Positions 46,694 through 58,920 of a stretch of DNA of 64,000 nt are shown piece after piece. The stretch's first letter is position 1. Each line of letters opens with the position of its first letter. The notes beneath the pieces are model-generated. The model worked only from the letters and a program-made list of their open reading frames with translations. It had not been told where the DNA came from and did no database searches. The stretch comes from Cryptomeria japonica. Lineage: Eukaryota > Streptophyta > Pinopsida > Cupressales > Cupressaceae. The stretch is from contig NC_081409.1 in NCBI RefSeq assembly GCF_030272615.1, forward strand, positions 207,311,190 to 207,375,189, read 5' to 3'. The position numbers and the translations under genes are program-made.

Positions 46694-49600
46694 ATGTCAA
46701 ACAATATCAGTGAACAATAAAATAAGGAGACAATTGCTAGATTGTGGTCTAACTTGAAAATAAAAGGTGATGGAAAATGTTATTGTCCCTGCAAAATTTT
46801 TAAGGGGTTAAAGACTAGAAGACTTCTAATCAAAACAACTAAGAAACATTGTAGGCTACATGGTCACATTGAAGGTGGACATGATTATCATCCATTGGTA
46901 AGTTTTTTCATTATATCATTTTAAAAATTTATATACATAATAAATCACTTGATGATGAGATCATGATCATGGTTTATTTATGTTTATCAATTTTATATAG
47001 GTCGAGTACCCCAAAGCACATGATATGGATCAACACAACTCGAAGAATATGGGTTTCGAAGTGGACAAACATGGAGGTGTGAATATCGAAGCTGAAGATA
47101 ATGATCCCATGGAAGATGACGATCATGAGCCACAAAACACAATTGAAGATGATGGTACAAATACATTGATCCATGACACATTTAGTACTCGCGCAACTGA
47201 TCATGATGATGAAGATGACCTTGATGTTGTTCATGATGTCCCTCTACTTGAGAAGGCAACCGAGGCCCTTTATGAAGGCTCGCAGGTAACTCTTCTCTCC
47301 GTTGTATTTTTGTTGGTGAACTTGAAGGTTATGAATGGTTTATCCAACATAACAATCTCACGTATGTTAAGGTATGTCATATATGTCATAATAAATGGTG
47401 AATCATGTTGTACCATTAATATTCTTTATATTAACAAATTATATTTTTTTGTTGTAGATTGATAGGTGAGTTTTTGTTACCACCATCAAATATTCTACCT
47501 CGCTCATACCGAGAATTATCTACCATTATGAAAGATATTGGAATGGAGTATCAAGAAATAGATGCTTGTCCCAATGATCATATTATGTATCACAAACAAC
47601 ATGAATTTCGAACTGAATGCCTTGAATGTCATATCAGTAGATATCGAATAGATCAAATAACAAAAAGGGTTCCTTGCAAGGTTCTTCGCTATATTTCCAT
47701 TATTCCATGTATGCAACGATTATTCAAGTGCACTAGCTTGGCACAATTTATGGATTACCATGCATGCAATAGAAGTCGAGATGACATTATTCAAATTCCT
47801 GTAGATGGTTCAACATTTATGGACATAGAGGAAAAGTGGGCACACTTTAAAGAAGAACCTCGTAACCTTAGGATTTCATTGGCAGCGGACAGTGTCAATC
47901 CACTTGGAGAGATGAGATCTGTTTACTCAGTGTGGCTTGCTTTTGTTATCAACAATAACATTCCTCCATGGATGACAATAAAGAGGGAGCACATAATGTT
48001 GGCAATGATTGTTCCAGGTATTTTATTATTTAAATATAGTCGTCTACATTTAATTATAAATATTGCAGTAAAATGGTCATAATAATTATGTAATGTTTTT
48101 GTTCATTTGATTAGGTAAGTACCAAGTTAAAGATATGAATGTATATATCGAGACTCTTATCAATGAGTTGCTGGAGTTATGGAATGGTATCACTATGTAT
48201 GACGTCTCTAGACCAATAGGACAAAGACAATTTCAATTCCATGTGAAGCTTCTATGGACAATACACGATGCCCCAAGGCTAACTTATTTTTGTGGCATTT
48301 TATAGTGTTCAAGTTGTGCATGAACGCTATAATTCAAAAAATAATCATATTTGATCCAATTTTACATTATCTTGTAGGTCTTCAAATAAAGGAAAATTTG
48401 CATGTCCAGTTTGTGGTCCAAATATGAAATCTCATCATTCAAAAAGTTTAGGAAAGTAGGTGTTTGATGAGTATAGACACTTTCTCCAAAAAAATCATAA
48501 GTATCGAAATATTGGAAAACATCTTTTCAATGGGAAAGAAGAGAATACATCAAAGCCACGAAGAATGACACCTCACCTGTGGAAGTTGGAATATAATAGA
48601 ATTAATCGTCAAGGTAATGTCAATCAATCTAATAGTTTATGTCATAAAACATCTTTTCTATTTTGTTTTGTTTACCGATGATGTGATTGATGATCGTGAA
48701 GGTTGTGAAGGCATAAATGGCCACCTTCCTAAGGGACTAAAAATTTATCCCCGACAATTTAGTAGGCTACCCTACTACGAGAAGTTACAAATTGTGCATT
48801 TGTTTGATACTATGCATATTGGAAAGAATATAATAGAGACGTTATGGAAAATAATGGATGGAAGGCGTGACAAAGAAAAAAATGTCAAAATATGTAGTGA
48901 CATTCAGGATTCCAATCATGCAATGATAAATGCCATTCAATCAAATATCCATGGAGACTAGATTAATATAAGTGAGCTTCCTTGGTTATTAACGGACCAG
49001 CAAAGTAATGCTATAAAAGAAGTCATATGAAAAATTCGATTTCCCACAGGATTTGCTGCGAACATAAACAATTTGATATCAAAGAAAAGTGAATTTGGGC
49101 CAGGGATGAAAATGCATGATTGACATACCATCATTAAGGTAATTCATGTTCTTGTGTTTTTACTATGTATTTAAGTACTGCGTGTATGTGTACTTTTCAT
49201 TGTATTATGTTGGAAAAAATGAAAAGATAATTTTTTAATTATTGCAGTACGATCTACCTCTATCTCTCCCATATGACTTCGACAATAATGTCAAGCAAGA
49301 CATATATGATCTTGGAAAATACAAGAGGTAAGTAGTGATATTTGTTTAGTTCGTTGTATAGATATTATATTTGCGATTTGTTTTACTTGTTATGTAATAT
49401 ATTTTTTTGCATCTTGAATATCTTGTAGGTGGTTGTCATGTAAATAAATCCATAAAGAAGATATACAATATTGGAAGAGAAAAATTCCTCATATAATGTG
49501 TGAAATGCAAAAGTGTCTACCTCCAACTTTTTTCAATGCACAAGAACACTACCTCGTACACCAAGTTGAGGAGATTGAATTGTGTGGACTTGTACACACT

Positions 49601-50887
49601 AGGTCAATGTGGATGGTTGAAAGGCACTTGAAATTTTTGAAGGCTTTGGTTCGACAAAGAGCACATCCTGAGGGTTCTATGGTGGAGGGATATATGGTAT
49701 ACCAGACTATGGTGTACATTTATGAACATCTTCCTAAGTTTGGAGCAAAGATCCATGTGGATCACATTTGGGATCCCAACCCCATTAACAAATTTGAAGG
49801 GGAGTACTTGACAGGGAAAGGTAGATTGAGGAAAGTGAGAGGTAATTATAAGATGTTACTGTAGTTAATTAATTCTTAATCTTCAAAATAATCGGTTGTA
49901 AGACATCTATTTATTTTTTGTACAGTTGGTTGAGACTGGGATGCACTACATTTGTATATTGCAAACAATCTTGATTAGATGATAGTATGGATTGAACGTT
50001 ATCAACATTCTAGACGCACATTAACATGGGAAGGTGTGGATTCATTGGTTAATAAGCTCATAGTAATGGAGATTCCAATGTTACGCAAAGAGAAATTCAT
50101 TTAGCATATGGTTAAAGAGATAAACATGTACGTATAAATTTATTAATCACCCATATGTTTATCAACTCACAATGCAATAAATTTTACATGTTTGACATAT
50201 CGCAGGTCAAACACCACAACGCTATGTGCTGCAATCGTCATAAATTTCGAATAAAAAAGTTGGATGACACAAAGAAAACTTGTGATTCTGGAATCACTAC
50301 AGTCTTTGAGGTGACAAATATCTCATCGAGAAATAACATACATCCTCAATAGTCTCAAAATCGATACTATGGCATTTTGGATGATATACTTGAGTGTGAC
50401 TTTAATTCCTTCAAATTAGTTTTGTTCGTCGTCAAATGGTACAGGCTACGATTGAATAAAAATGATCCTAATAGAACTATTATTGAACATGATAATGGTT
50501 TTACAATGGTTAATACAAGGTCATCTGAACTAGTTGGGGATGAGCCCTATGTTCTTCCAAGCCAATGTGAGCAAGTATTTTACTCAGAGGTTCCTCATAA
50601 ATCGGGTTGGTCATTTGTTGTTAGACATGATCTAAGAGGAAGGCCGATAAAGTATAATGTGACGGAAGAAGAAGATACCAAAGAAGTAGCAGATGAAGTA
50701 GATGATGATCATGATCGGCAATTTCTTGATGATGATGAAGAAGAAGAAGCTACTACTGATGATGACGATGATGATGATGATGGTGATGGTGATGAGGTAA
50801 TGGTGATGGTGATGGTGATGGTGATGATGGTGATGATGATGGAGAAGACGATGATGGTGGTGGTGCTGGTGGTGGTGGTGGTGGTGG

Positions 50888-50919
<32 letters not shown>

Positions 50920-50958
50920 TTCATGATGATGAATGAAATGTATGAGGTATGTGATTAG
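46694..50958 (+). pseudogene. CACTA transposase (TNP2/TNPD type), multi-exon
   Basis: Likely ATG at 46694 (MSNNISEQ, then TAA, then NKETIARLWSNLKIKG). A CPC-type zinc-binding N-terminal segment is followed after an intron (46898-47000) by the TNP2 domain: LYEGSQVTLLSVVFLLVNLK, EIDACPNDHIMY, PCKVLRYISIIPCMQRLF (47458-47720), KWAHFKEEPRNLRISLAADS, NVYIETLINELLELWNG (48138-48188), GKFACPVCGPNMKSHHS (48400), FSRLPYYEKLQIVHLFDTMH (48757-48815). DUF4218 follows (MCEMQKCLPPTFFNAQEHYL, HPEGSMVEGYMVYQTMVYIY) and DUF4216 (YYGILDDILECDFNSFKL, about 50370). The tail is an acidic Asp/Glu repeat that becomes a GAT/GGT microsatellite. Introns follow GT-AG. Stops occur at 48456 and 49123, so it is not functional as is. 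Confidence 0.9.
50690..50930 (+). repeat. GAT/GGT trinucleotide tract at the transposase end
   Basis: Near-perfect runs of GAT, GGT and GAA codons. The frame changes from Asp/Glu to Met/Val reading within the tract, as expected after repeat slippage. Confidence 0.8.
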
Positions 50959-51100
50959 TATATTATCTATTTAATATTGATTTCTTGATAGAATGTTTTT
51001 TACATAATTAATTCATTATGTTTGGAATTCTAATGCCATTACATAATTAATTCATGATGCACCTTTTAATATGGAGATGGAGATAGGGAGAGTGATTATT

Positions 51101-51328
51101 TATGTGACATTTTTTAAACTTTCTGTTTATTTATGGAATTTGGATTGTTTATTATCTATGTGATGGATGTTGATTTAAAATACATATGTGATGGATTACA
51201 TGTTTATGATGATACATGTGACACTTTTTGAACTTTGTGTTTATTTATAGAATGTGGATTGTTTATTACCTATGTGATGGATGGTGATTTATGATACATA
51301 TGTGATGGATTACATGTTTATGATGACA
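51101..51328 (+). repeat. Tandem duplication, 2 x 114 bp
   Basis: ACTTTNTGTTTATTTATNGA, GATTGTTTATTANCTATGTG and ATGTGATGGATTACATGTTT recur at a 114-base offset. It lies between the transposase and the SET gene. Non-coding. Confidence 0.7.
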
Positions 51329-51848
51329 CATATGTGATGCTAATTATGATGCTTAATTACATATATGATGATACATCATGTGATGCTTATGATGCTTATG
51401 ATACATATGTATTTATTGTTTATCAACTTACAAATGTAGTAATGCTTATGATGCTCAATTGATGGTGTTGATTTCATGTATAGTCCCTATGTGATGCTGT
51501 CACCCTTGCTGGGAACAGGTCGTTGACAATAGACATTGTCAACCATTTAGTTGAGGATCCTGCATAGTCTACATAAAGTAAAGGTAAATAATTAAAAAAT
51601 TTACAATGATTTTGATGACAACATCTTTTTATTATTTAATACTCTTTTTGTCTACAAAGTTCATGTTGTTCATGTTGTGTACTATGTAATTTTTAGCTAA
51701 CATAAGATAATTGAATTACATGTGCAGGAACCTGAACCCCTTTGACGAGGATCCTGCACAGTCTCATGGATGGACAGGTATAACTAGTCAATACACCCTA
51801 TAGAAACCGTTTATTTTTTTAAAATTATTTGGAAAAAAAACTTCCTCA

Positions 51849-52776
51849 GTGTTTCAAACCTCGACATTAGCAACAAATCTAATACAGTTATCAACACTTG
51901 AGGCCCAAGTTGGACTTATTCAAATTTTAATCCTAAATTCAACTTTAGGGCCAACTTTTTCATCAACATTACCCTCATTTGCAAAATTTCTCTCTCATTA
52001 CCAATTAACTCTCTCATTTGATGGAGTGCAGGTACCCCCAAATAGGTATTTGTCAGATGTGTCTTCCTCGAGTGAGGGAAATTTAGGAATAGAAAATGAA
52101 AGTGAGACATGTAGTAGGTCTACAATAGGGAGATCAACAAGAGGTCAAAAGATTAGAAGAAAATTCAATAAACGCATGAAATTTTTTCTTGCTCAAGGGG
52201 GGTCATGTTCTTATGATGATGAGACCAAAGGTGACATTGAGGTGCCATTGAGGTACAAACATCTATAGAAAAAATGGGTGCCCAAGGAACTTCCTCCAAT
52301 AAACATCGATTTTTGTGTTAACGATAGGATATATCGCATAACACCTTTGTCGTTACATGGTTTCGGCCTATTTTCCATAGATGACATAAAGGTCTGTTAC
52401 AACAAAGTTGTTGAATTGATGGAGTTTGTCGGACCTTGTTACAATTACAATAATTGGATGCAAATTATTCAATATAAAAAAAGTATGCGTAGGTATGCAT
52501 TGCCAGCAAATTATATACAACAAAAATATAATGATCAAAGTAAACGCGTGGCTGTATACATTGATGGTCGGCCAAAAGAAACAAAGAATATTGTAGGTTT
52601 TATAAATAGTACGCGACCTAGGTCAACTAATAAACAACCCAATTGCATATATGAGGTGCATGAGGGAAATCATGTAAATTTGTATGTGCGATAAAATCAA
52701 TAAGTGTAGGCGAAGAGCTTCTAGTCGATTACAGTTTGAATTGTATAGATACAAACAAAGTTAATATCATGGGGGT
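51849..52776 (+). pseudogene. SET-domain reading frame carried by the CACTA element
   Basis: One frame from about 51849, with a TAG at 52266-52268, contains a basic segment (RGQKIRRKFNKRMKF) and then a SET-like domain. Visible pieces are RITPLSLHGFGLFSIDDIK, ALPANYIQQKY, VAVYIDGRPKETKNIVGFIN (with FINST where FINHS is usual) and KQPNCIYEVHEG. After a one-base shift at about 52690 it continues KSISVGEELLVDYSLN. The GEELxxDY and FIN...PNC elements are diagnostic of SET lysine methyltransferases. The catalytic NHSC motif is altered, so activity is uncertain. An intron probably follows at 52776. The gene sits 0.9 kb after the transposase and just before En/Spm-type segments, and may be fused to them. 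Confidence 0.72.
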
Positions 52777-55700
52777 GGTACGTACTATATACCATTTAAA
52801 TTAACCAACCTCCAATTAATGAATCCAATATACCATTTTATTATAAAGTTTTTTTGCTAAGTCTATTGGTTTAATTTCGCTAACGTTTTTTATATTTTTT
52901 CTTTGTCACAAGGCAACATGGATCCATCACATATCGCAAATAGGGATGTAGGTTGCAACACATCTACCGAGTAGGTAAACCTCATTGTAATTGTACAAAT
53001 TAGATAGAAGCAAACTGTTACATTATTCTGTTCTTTTTTTTAGTGATTTAGACTAATTTTGTAATTGTTAATGATATTCTTGACACAAACGGATGTTTGG
53101 GGAAAGGGAAAGGGAGTTGCAGTACCTAAGCACCTCTCTAGGGATGTGGACTCAATACGATTAAGGGATGATGACCTTAAAAATTCCACACACCCTACGA
53201 AATTCATAAAAAATCCTCTTAGAAAAATTAGTAAAGAGATTGTTTCTTTGGCAGTCGTGCATCCTATGATTGATGAGATATGAGAGAGGGTGCAACTATT
53301 GATTCAAACAATAGAAAACTTGCAAGTATGTAGTAATGAAAGCTTTAATTACAACAAAAGTTTAATAATGGTTTATATTTTATTCTCTTTTATGTCATTG
53401 ACTAAAATATGTACATGTTGTTTTTACAATAATTTATGTGCCCTCATGAAAGTCGTTGCCATGATCAGGGTGTTGCAGGTACTTCAGGTGATGATGATTT
53501 TTTTGGATTATTGCTTGCTTGGCTTATCACTTTGAGTACCCAAAACACATCATACTTGATACTGGAAATGTTCATAATAAAGGTTCATCCTAGTTTACAA
53601 TTCTTGCACTTTTCATATATTTAATGTTTGATATATTTAATGTATTATTCTTCAGGTGTTGTCAATATTCCTGTGCAAATGTCGCTGCCACCTCATCAGA
53701 GGTTAGCCCCACTTGTATTGTAGACTGAAATGGTGGCAACACGTAGCATGCAGACATCCTCTACTACACATCATATTGGCCCACCCACTATTGGTAGATC
53801 CCTCTTTTGCTCTATCTTCTGTTATGTGTTTATTTCCCTTCAAGCGTTCTTTCTTGGAGGCATTTCATAGTGGATTCATTTTCTGCAGGAGGAGATGCAC
53901 ATGAGGATGCGCCAAAGGCAACTACTGCTGATAACATACCATCATTTCCTAGATCTTCTCATATTTCTAGTACGGGAACGTTGCAGGCCACATTGGTGGT
54001 GAGCGACGAAGAAATGATTCCCTTAAAGATACAAAAGGTTCCAGGTACTTTAAAATTATTATTATATATAGTCATATGTAATTTACTTTATGATCACTTG
54101 TTTTGGACTAATGATCCCATGAATTTTTTGCAGGAAATGATATTTTCTATAAATATCTTAGTGACATTGCATTGCAGATATTTGGGCCCACCATACGTAA
54201 AAGGTGGTACATCATATGTGAACTAACCCTAATCGACTATTTTGATTTCATATCATTGCTAGAATAGTTTTCCTTTGATCCATTTCTTGAACTGTAATAA
54301 ATGTAGCTTCAGTTCATTTCTGAATCTAACAAGTTTGTTTTTTCTTTAAAAGGTGGAATGACCAAGAAAAAAGGTTAAAAGATGAATTGACAAACCAAAT
54401 GGTTGAGTGGTTTGGAAATGACACCTTTGACAAAACCAAGCTCCTTGAAAAAGCTGGCACATATCTAAAGTATGTGAGGGACCAATACAGGACCCATTTA
54501 GAGAGGAACCTAAAGTACGAGCGTCCCCCCATGATTCCAGAGAGGGAGTGGAAGGACCTGATTTTGGATGCCAAGGAGAGAATTGAAAGGAAAAAAGGAA
54601 ATACACCACTAGACGCTAGAAGAAGGTATGTGATACTATTAAGAATGTAATTATGTACTAATTAATTACTCTTTATATTTATATAATCTAACATATTTCA
54701 ACTTTTTATAGACTGAGTGACACATCAAAGGCAACCAAGGCAAGACAAGAAATGCACGGGCAACACAAACTCGGCTCTAGTGGTTATATGAAACTTGCTG
54801 CATGAATTGTAAGTATCTCATGTAAATGAAATATTGCATCAAAATATTAATAAATTGCAAACGATTTTTTTTTATCAAATAATGCAAGCAAAATTCATGA
54901 TACCAAGAAAAAATATAGGGCACTGAATTCAATAGAGCGCCCACAGAAGATGACAAGAGAATTGCCTACCAGTAAGGCTATACAGTCGTGGCTGATCGGC
55001 TACAAGAATTGAGTGGGCATACACAATATTCGAGTGCATCTATCACACAAGTAAATATGCTAAATGGAAATTGTTTCAAACTGAATACTTTACCAATAAT
55101 CTAATTGATGCCGAGTTCCAACATAAAGTGACTATATTTGATTTAAATAAGCAAGCAATGATAACAATGTGCATGACATTGGAATGCAACCTACTAATCG
55201 TGAAACACCACCTGCACATGAAGGTCCGGATGTGCATCCCAGTAGTTGAGGTATTCATTTTCTATTCAAATTTATTTATGTAGTTATTAATACTATTAAA
55301 CATCTTAATTTGCAATTAGAGTAGTAATTAATGTAACATTTTTTGTTAATATTTTAGAGCATGAAGTTGGTGGTGACCAAGTGGAGCATGATTTGGGTAC
55401 ACAACATCAAGAACGTGATGTTCCCCACTCAGGTAAAGAGGACCACTGTTATTCCTTTAAACAAATATAATTGCAATTGGTGTTCGACATTAATGTAACC
55501 TTTATTATTTCAACTCCAGATGATCTAGAGGGTGTTCAACATGTTGAGGTTGAGGCTAGATAAAATGATGTGGCCCCATCAGGTAAAGAGCACAATGGTT
55601 ATGTTCTCTAAATTAATGAAATACTTGTAACAATTGATGAATACTAAGAGGGGGGGGTGAATTAGTATGCCAAAAATTACTGTACTTAAACACTTTACTA

Positions 55701-57034
55701 GACTACCAGTAAACCGGTAGAACAGTTTAGCAGGCAAACGTGTTAGCACACATGCAAACCAAATAGAAAATAATGCATTCACCCACAGAAGCACAAACAC
55801 CATAACACAAGAGATTTTGATGGGGAAACCCAAATGGTAAAAACCACAGTGAGATGGAACTCACAAGTAACTATTTGCATAATAGGAACCAGACCGGTTA
55901 AGATCATACAATGTTCTTTACCAGAACAGATCCTGTTAGGAATCTCAATCTCTGTTAGGAGATAAGTCCGATTAAAGACTGCCTTGCTAGAGGATTTTAG
56001 ATCCATAGATGTGAACCACCTTGTTAGAGGATTTGCAAAAGGCTTTTGGGCCTACCCGGTTAAGGGCTTCAAACTTGTCGAAGATGTGAGTAATCAACAA
56101 GTGAGTGATCTAGCAAATAACACAGATTGCTTGGTTAGATCCTTGATAGCTCTTTCCTAATGCATTCTAGCATTACTTCAGTCTTCCACACATTCACACT
56201 CTGCCTCTTCTCACAGACCTAACTTTCTCTTCTGTATTTTCTCTTACAAAAACTCATCAACCACCTTAAACCCTAGCAACAACATAAAACCCTAGACATG
56301 ATGTCCTTATAAAGGAATATGATTTCATGTTGGTCCAATAGGATTACAATACAATTTCCTAGGTTCAATGCATCTAGACATATTCTGTAACACGACACAA
56401 AAAGCACCGTTAAAGTGTCAACACCACCAAACAATTGGTGGATGGTAACTCATCACAAAATGTCGGTTGGTAACTCATCACAGAGTATTACCGATTCATA
56501 CAAAAATACCGGTTTAAGAAAAATACCAGTTGTCGGTTTGACAATAATGAAGACTGGGAAATATGAGTTGTGTCGCTTCGTTCCTTCGTACCGCTTGAGA
56601 TCGATAAACACTTTCTGCAAAACACTGTTGGGGTCTTCATACCGCTTCAGATCGGTAAACACTTTCTGCAAAACACCGATAGTCTAAAGACTATAATACA
56701 TCATATCGGTTGGAACAAATACTAGTTGAGCTTTAACTTTATACATACAAAAGTGATCTCAAATCAAGTGTGTGTCCATCAATGACAATCACAACATTAA
56801 TCATAAAAAATGCCAACAACAATAATAAAAAAATGTTTTGAATTTAACCCATTTCTTTGTTATTGCAGAGGACCCCCCCTTCACTTCAGTGTCCTCGTCC
56901 TCAGTATAGGACTAGGCATACATCGAGATCATGAGCAGAGGGCGGAACAACTGCAGAGGGGATAAGTGATGAAGAAATTGATGTTCCACTTAGTCTTTTC
57001 ATAGCTTTAAAGAAAAAACAAAAAAAGAAATGAT
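52777..57034 (+). pseudogene. Second CACTA gene, En/Spm (Ptta-type) segments
   Basis: Small exons separated by GT-AG introns. A charged segment lies at 53065-53330 (VWGKGKGVAVPKHLSRDVDS). At 54357-54630, NDQEKRLKDELTNQMVEWFG followed by KLLEKAGTYLKYVRDQYRTH resembles the plant Ptta/En/Spm transposase family, followed by KATKARQEMHGQHKLGSSGY at about 54730. At 54920-55045 a later exon reads GTEFNRAPTEDDKRIAYQ, stop, GYTVVADRLQEL. A last exon ends EEIDVPLSLFIALKKKQKKK with TGA at about 57032. A solo LTR splits the intron before this exon. The product is probably the TNPA-like protein that binds the subterminal motifs. Whether the SET exon belongs to the same transcript is not certain. Confidence 0.6.
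55635..56818 (-). mobile_element. Solo LTR (1184 bp), Copia-like
   Basis: Perfect 5-base duplication ACAAT flanks it (55630-55634, 56819-56823). Read on the minus strand it starts TGTTGGCATTTTTTATGATT and ends ...CTTAGTATTCATCA; the C-rich run near its end (G-run at 55650 on the plus strand) is typical of plant Copia LTRs. Within it, a 50-60 base segment (TACCGCTT...AAACACTTTCTGCAAAACAC) is tandemly doubled at 56577-56685. No internal region remains. Confidence 0.88.
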
Positions 57035-58850
57035 TGTAATCTACCTTATTTGATAATGACTGATTTTTATGTGTTAGTGAATGTAACTATGTGTTAATTA
57101 ATGGTTATAGATGATATGTGTTAATTAATATTGATGAGTGTTGCGTGTTAATTAATGTTAATCAATGTTATGTGTTATTGAACGTTATGTGATATTAATG
57201 AATGAATGTTATATTTTATTAATGGTAGAAAGAATTAATGAATGAATGTTATAAGATGTTAACGAGGAATTTAGAGTGATGTTAGGGGGGGGGGGAGGGG
57301 CCAAATGAGCTTCCACCTTCATGTGGTTGGCCCTTTTAAGTAGACAATATTAAACTATTCTCGAAACCAAGCGAAGCTCAACAAGATAACGCACTTTTCA
57401 ATATTTCATAATGTTGCATAGTTAATCTTATTGAATAATGTGTATTGAATCTTAATTGCAGGGTCCAATAGAGCCAACACGAACAACACCACCACGAGTT
57501 GTTGGGTATAATGAACTCCCATATTGTCTTGTATGTACACTAACAGTACGAGTTGCTTCTAGTGTTGATATCCATGGCGAGACTGCAAAAGTTATGAATA
57601 TGCCTCATCCTTGTAAGTTTTTTTATTACTTGTCATTTTCTTTAGCATTTTGTTACTTCATGAATGAGATGTTTTCAGATGTATATTCCATGAATAACTC
57701 TCTATTGTATTCTTCATGATCGATGTGTCTTCAGCATGTCCACTCCATGAGAACCTTTCTCATATATGCTTGTACCTTATGTGTATTTATGTATTACTTC
57801 ATGGTTTACATGTATCATTCATGCCTTGCATGTATTCATATGTATGGTTTGTGCTTTACATAGATCTTTCATGCCTTATGAACATTAATTCATGCCTTGC
57901 AGTCTTCTCAAAATATTGCAAAATCATTCAACAAGAAAAAGAGTAGTAGAGAATACATACCAAAATAAATCAGATCTCCCTCTTTATTTCTTCACTTTCT
58001 TCCCTATTTTCTTCCTCCCTTCTTTATCACTTCCCTTTTTCTTTATTTTTCCTTGATATAACTAACCTTTTCTCCTTAATGTTCTTCATGAATCCAAAGA
58101 CTCGTTTACACTCCACACTTTACATCCATGGCAACTAGCTCCATAACTTCACTTAGTGTGAAGTAATTATTCTCCTCTACCATGGCCTTCATCTATCTTT
58201 CATATATCCTTTCATATATTACCATCCAGATATATATATATATATATATATATCGACCTCATTCTAAGACTTTGAATCTGCCTCTTCTACCTCATTATGT
58301 GACAACAAAATGTGAGGATTGAAGAGAAGCTTCAAATCATAATAGCCCTTAGCATTGGTTCAGAAAGAGTCTCAAATTATGCCTCCTAGATTGGATGGCT
58401 CTGATCCTCATCACACTATTCAGCTTTTTCCTCCTCATTGGATTGTTTGCACTCGTGATGACATAATTGTGAAGATTATATTTCAATAATTTTTCATTTT
58501 TTTTTTCTCGCTTTTGATTCAACTCTTTATATGTCCTAAAATTGTATGAGCCTAATAGGTTCTACTCTTGTTGATAGTTTGGTGGCTCTGAACAATGGCT
58601 CCTTTGAAGAAGAGTGATCCTTGTAATTTTGGCCTTCCATGATGTGAAAAAGAGGTTATGTTATGAATAATGGTCCAGATGATTTAGGTATTTCTTATTA
58701 TGTTGAGTATGAGTAAATTTGGGCTTCCTTGGCTATGGTCACTATTTTGTACTAACTATTGTCATTTAGTGTGATTTGAGCATGGACTTCAAGTAATCAT
58801 GAGGGTGGAAACTATTGGAAATGTGCCTCGAATTAACTTGACTTGTGTTT
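57035..58850. other. CACTA 3' non-coding region
   Basis: No gene recognised. A G-run at 57287 and a TA repeat at 58227-58252 are present, along with imperfect TTAATGAATGTTAT-type repeats at 57060-57260. A plus-strand open stretch at 57456-57719 has no family match that I know. Confidence 0.5.
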
Positions 58851-58920
58851 AGGCTGATCGGAGTAACCTACCCCGATGAAACAATTGGAGAACATGTAGG
58901 CTCTTTCTGTCGGTGTGACT

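Noticed and set aside
50709-50924. Ile/Thr/Ser repeat frame on the minus strand
   Set aside because: Antisense reading of the GAT/GGT microsatellite.
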